DNA from: CAZSDW01 sp964605705
GTDB lineage: Bacteria; Fidelibacterota; UBA2242
Length of the DNA: 22,676 nt
Assembly (NCBI GenBank): GCA_964605705.1
Contig: CAZSDW010000042.1
Coordinates: forward strand, 1-22,676
Reading direction: 5' to 3'
The position numbers and the translations under genes are program-made. Under the pieces are notes generated by a model, which saw only the letters and a list, made by a program, of their open reading frames with translations, had not been told where the DNA came from and ran no database searches. The stretch's first letter is position 1, and every line of letters begins with the position of its first letter. Positions 20,211 to 22,676 of this stretch are shown piece by piece.

Positions 20211-22676
20211 ATGAAGTCATTTCCGATAGGTCAAAAAGTGCTTTATGCCATGATTTCTGTCGTTCTTTTATGCGGGCATCTGGCAATGGGACAGGTCAGC
20301 GGTAAAATAGCGGGGCGGATCGTTGATTCCGAGACCGGCGACCCACTTATCGGCACAAATATTATGCTTATTGATACGTACCTCGGTGCTGCGACCGATT
20401 ATAATGGGGACTTTTTTATTCTTAACGTTGCACCCGGCGTCTATACTTTGAAAGCCCGCATGATGGGTTATAAGGACTATAACATCAGCAATTTGAGGGT
20501 ATCGGTTAACCGGACTGCATTTGTCGAAATCAGTATGGAAAAGACGATTCTTCAAGGCGAGGCGGTGATTGTGGAGGCACAAAAAATCGCTACCAAAAAG
20601 GATCAGACCAGTACTGTAAAGAATGTCTCAGCCGACAAAATTGAAATATTACCTGTTGAAAATTTATCCGGAATCGTTTCAATGCAGGCTGGCGTGGTAA
20701 ACGGACATTTCAGGGGTGGCAGGCAGACTGAAGTATCGTATTTGATTGATGGTATGCAAGTGGATGAGGCTTTCGAAGGTCAGGGACGTTCCGCCGAAAT
20801 CCAACCGGAAGCAATTGCGGACCTGGAGGTTATCACCGGTACCTTTAATGCTGAATATGGCAAAGCGATGAGCGGTATCGTGAACGCCGTGACCAAGGAT
20901 GGCACGGATAACTATCATGGATCGTTTACCGGTTACCTGGGTAATTATTTTACAAACCACAACAATATATTTCCGGGATTGGATAAATCCGAGATCACTC
21001 GAAACCAGGATTACCGGATTGTTCTGAGCGGACCGATCCTGAAAGAGCGGATTCATTTCTTTGCCAATTACCGATCTCAGAACAATAAAAATTATCTGAA
21101 CGGAATTCGGCGATTTCAAGTAACTGATTACAGTGATTTTACTGAAGACGATCCCGACATGTGGTATTCGGAACACAACGGTGACAGTAGCTATGTACCG
21201 ATGGATCGTTCCGTGAATCAGGCTTTCATGGGCAAGCTCTCAATGCAAATGTTCAAAAATCTCAAAGTGTCGCTTTTGTATAATTGGAATAATGACACCT
21301 GGCATAGCTATAATCATAGTTTTAAATATAATCCGGATGGTATGGCTTTTTCCCGTGGAGTTTCCAATCTCTGGGCGGTGACATTTAACCACATGCTCAA
21401 CCAGAAGCTGTTTTATGAGCTCAAATTTTCGCAACTCTCGAATTATACGGGTTGGTATTTGTACGAAAATCCATTGGATTCTCGTTATGTACACGATGCC
21501 TATTTCAGTAGTAGCGGTCCCGGTTTTTACACCGGCGGACAGCAGAAAGGTCATACTCGTCGTACAATAGATGACACAAATCTGAAATTCGATCTGACCT
21601 GGCAATTTAATAAACGAAACAGTCTGAAAACCGGATTGCTGTGGACTGAGCACCGACTGGATAATGAAGAGGCTGAGATTCGCAATGTCTATTCCGGTCT
21701 GCCGGAGGAATCGGAATATGAAGAAATCTTCGTCAACGGGAACTGGAAACGTAACTATTTATACTACGAGCCCACCATCATGGCAGATTCAACTGTTTAT
21801 TCTGATATCTACCTGGTCAAACCGGTCGAATTTTCCGCCTACCTGCAGGATAAGGTGGAATTTGATGTCATGGTGCTTAATCTTGGAGTACGGTACGACC
21901 GTTTCAATCCTGAGACAGTATATCCTTCGCAATTGCGTAATCCGGCAAACCAGTCTGATTTCAGTAGCGTTCCCGGTGGTGAAGAAAAAATGTCCACCTA
22001 TCCCAAAGCAGGTTCGCAAACACAGGTCAGTCCACGTTTCGGTTTATCTTATCTGTTGGGCAAGACAGCAGTCCTGCATTTCAGCTACGGTCACTTTTTT
22101 CAGATGCCCCAGATGTCGGCAATATATCGGAATCATTCCTTTCAGATTGCGCCGGCAGATTATGCGACGGTTTTAGGAAATTCCCGCATCAAAGCCCAGC
22201 GAACGGTCAGCTACGAAATCGGTCTCTGGCAGGAAATTATGACCGACATGGATGTTGATGTCGCTCTGTTTTATCGTGATATTTACGATCTGCTGAGTAC
22301 CAAAGTGATTAGCACTTATAACCAGATAGAGTACGGACTTTACACCAACAAGGATTACGGCAATGCCCGTGGACTTGAGTTAAAATATGAATTCACCAGA
22401 GGGAATTTAGGTCTCTATCTGAATTACACTTTGCAATATACCCGCGGTAATGCGGATAATCCCTTACAGACTTTTACCCGTTCGGGGGACAGTATGGATC
22501 CCATTAATTACCTGATTCCGATGAGTTGGGACCAGCGCCATACTCTCAATCTTACAGCCGCTTATAATACCGCTAAATACGGGACAACCCTGATTGCGTA
22601 TTATAATTCGGGCACTCCCTATTCCTGGGAGCCGGTGGTGCAGAGCATTCTTGCCAGAGTCAATCTTTTTCCGAAT
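20211..22676 (+). CDS. TonB-dependent outer-membrane receptor (partial, 3' end beyond the window)
   Basis: Outer-membrane beta-barrel transporter for ligand uptake driven by TonB. The frame is open from the ATG at 20211 to the window end: 822 codons, no stop. A signal peptide (1-27, LYAMISVVLLCGHLAMG) is followed by a carboxypeptidase-regulatory-like domain (about 29-110, GRIVDSETGDPLIGTNIMLI, TDYNGDFFILNVAPGVYTLK), as in SusC-like and related receptors of FCB bacteria. The plug domain is about 125-235 (GHFRGGRQTEVSYLIDGMQV, AEYGKAMSGIVNAVTKDG). The rest shows alternating barrel strands ending at RVNLFPN. AAAGGA (20199-20204) gives 6-nt spacing to the ATG. No SusD gene is visible; the upstream secreted protein may be its partner. 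The substrate, probably a glucosamine-containing glycan, is inferred from context. Confidence 0.9.
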   Translation, partial: MKSFPIGQKVLYAMISVVLLCGHLAMGQVSGKIAGRIVDSETGDPLIGTNIMLIDTYLGAATDYNGDFFILNVAPGVYTLKARMMGYKDYNISNLRVSVNRTAFVEISMEKTILQGEAVIVEAQKIATKKDQTSTVKNVSADKIEILPVENLSGIVSMQAGVVNGHFRGGRQTEVSYLIDGMQVDEAFEGQGRSAEIQPEAIADLEVITGTFNAEYGKAMSGIVNAVTKDGTDNYHGSFTGYLGNYFTNHNNIFPGLDKSEITRNQDYRIVLSGPILKERIHFFANYRSQNNKNYLNGIRRFQVTDYSDFTEDDPDMWYSEHNGDSSYVPMDRSVNQAFMGKLSMQMFKNLKVSLLYNWNNDTWHSYNHSFKYNPDGMAFSRGVSNLWAVTFNHMLNQKLFYELKFSQLSNYTGWYLYENPLDSRYVHDAYFSSSGPGFYTGGQQKGHTRRTIDDTNLKFDLTWQFNKRNSLKTGLLWTEHRLDNEEAEIRNVYSGLPEESEYEEIFVNGNWKRNYLYYEPTIMADSTVYSDIYLVKPVEFSAYLQDKVEFDVMVLNLGVRYDRFNPETVYPSQLRNPANQSDFSSVPGGEEKMSTYPKAGSQTQVSPRFGLSYLLGKTAVLHFSYGHFFQMPQMSAIYRNHSFQIAPADYATVLGNSRIKAQRTVSYEIGLWQEIMTDMDVDVALFYRDIYDLLSTKVISTYNQIEYGLYTNKDYGNARGLELKYEFTRGNLGLYLNYTLQYTRGNADNPLQTFTRSGDSMDPINYLIPMSWDQRHTLNLTAAYNTAKYGTTLIAYYNSGTPYSWEPVVQSILARVNLFPN

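Noticed and set aside
20679..21653. Minus-strand ORFs (165 and 137 codons) at the window end
   Set aside because: They lie antisense to a continuous TonB-receptor frame with clear plug-domain motifs; shadows.

Overview
The window looks like a chromosomal segment from a Gram-negative bacterium of the Fibrobacterota-Chlorobiota-Bacteroidota (FCB) superphylum, perhaps a Calditrichota/KSB1-like or related candidate lineage. The evidence is a secreted protein with a C-terminal NPFNP-type (type IX secretion) sorting domain, a TonB-dependent receptor with an N-terminal carboxypeptidase-regulatory-like domain, and a short (about 285-residue) primary-type sigma factor without region 1.1. The phylum is an inference from gene content only. 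Coding density is high and almost every gene is on the + strand. No rRNA, tRNA, CRISPR array or insertion sequence was seen.

Layout. (1) 1-2656: a GC-rich stem-loop element, an RpoD-like sigma factor, and a phosphohexomutase-superfamily enzyme. (2) 2700-9439: a bacterial microcompartment (BMC) operon. A SorC/DeoR-family regulator is followed by an RpiB-DeoC fusion enzyme, a double-stacking-type BMC-T, a BMC-H, a BMC-P, a CoA-acylating aldehyde dehydrogenase, a second BMC-T, two more BMC-P genes, and a small HNH nuclease gene. (3) 9427-11300: palindromic intergenic DNA, then two minus-strand genes, a lipocalin lipoprotein and a double-SIS-domain sugar-phosphate enzyme. (4) 11550-17425: an operon for an exo-beta-D-glucosaminidase-like GH2 enzyme, an FHS/NagP-type MFS transporter, a ROK sugar kinase and a LacI-family regulator. 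(5) 17572 to the window end: a multidomain secreted glycan-binding-like protein and a TonB-dependent receptor that runs off the window.

How the genes work together. The BMC operon encodes a plausible sugar-phosphate metabolosome. The DeoC domain would split 2-deoxyribose-5-phosphate into acetaldehyde and glyceraldehyde-3-phosphate, and the encapsulated dehydrogenase would turn acetaldehyde into acetyl-CoA. Both enzymes carry candidate encapsulation helices: N-terminal in the dehydrogenase, and internal, between the two catalytic domains, in the fusion enzyme. The regulator gene has a good sigma-70-type promoter followed by two palindromic sites 21 bp apart, which suggests autoregulation, probably by a (deoxy)sugar phosphate. 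This matches the class named SPU (sugar-phosphate utilising) in BMC surveys, but the acidic replacement of the usual RpiB cysteine and the CxC...CxC linker deserve attention.

The second module reads as a chitosan-oligosaccharide/glucosamine system: outer-membrane capture (TonB receptor and secreted binding protein), release of glucosamine by the GH2 enzyme (Asp acid/base in a GSD motif), uptake by the MFS symporter, phosphorylation by the ROK kinase, and possible deamination by the SIS protein, by analogy with archaeal SIS-type GlcN6P deaminases. A perfect GntR/LacI-type palindrome overlaps the -10 of the GH2 promoter, and a shared 10-mer half-site lies upstream of the secreted-protein gene, which links the two halves of the module.
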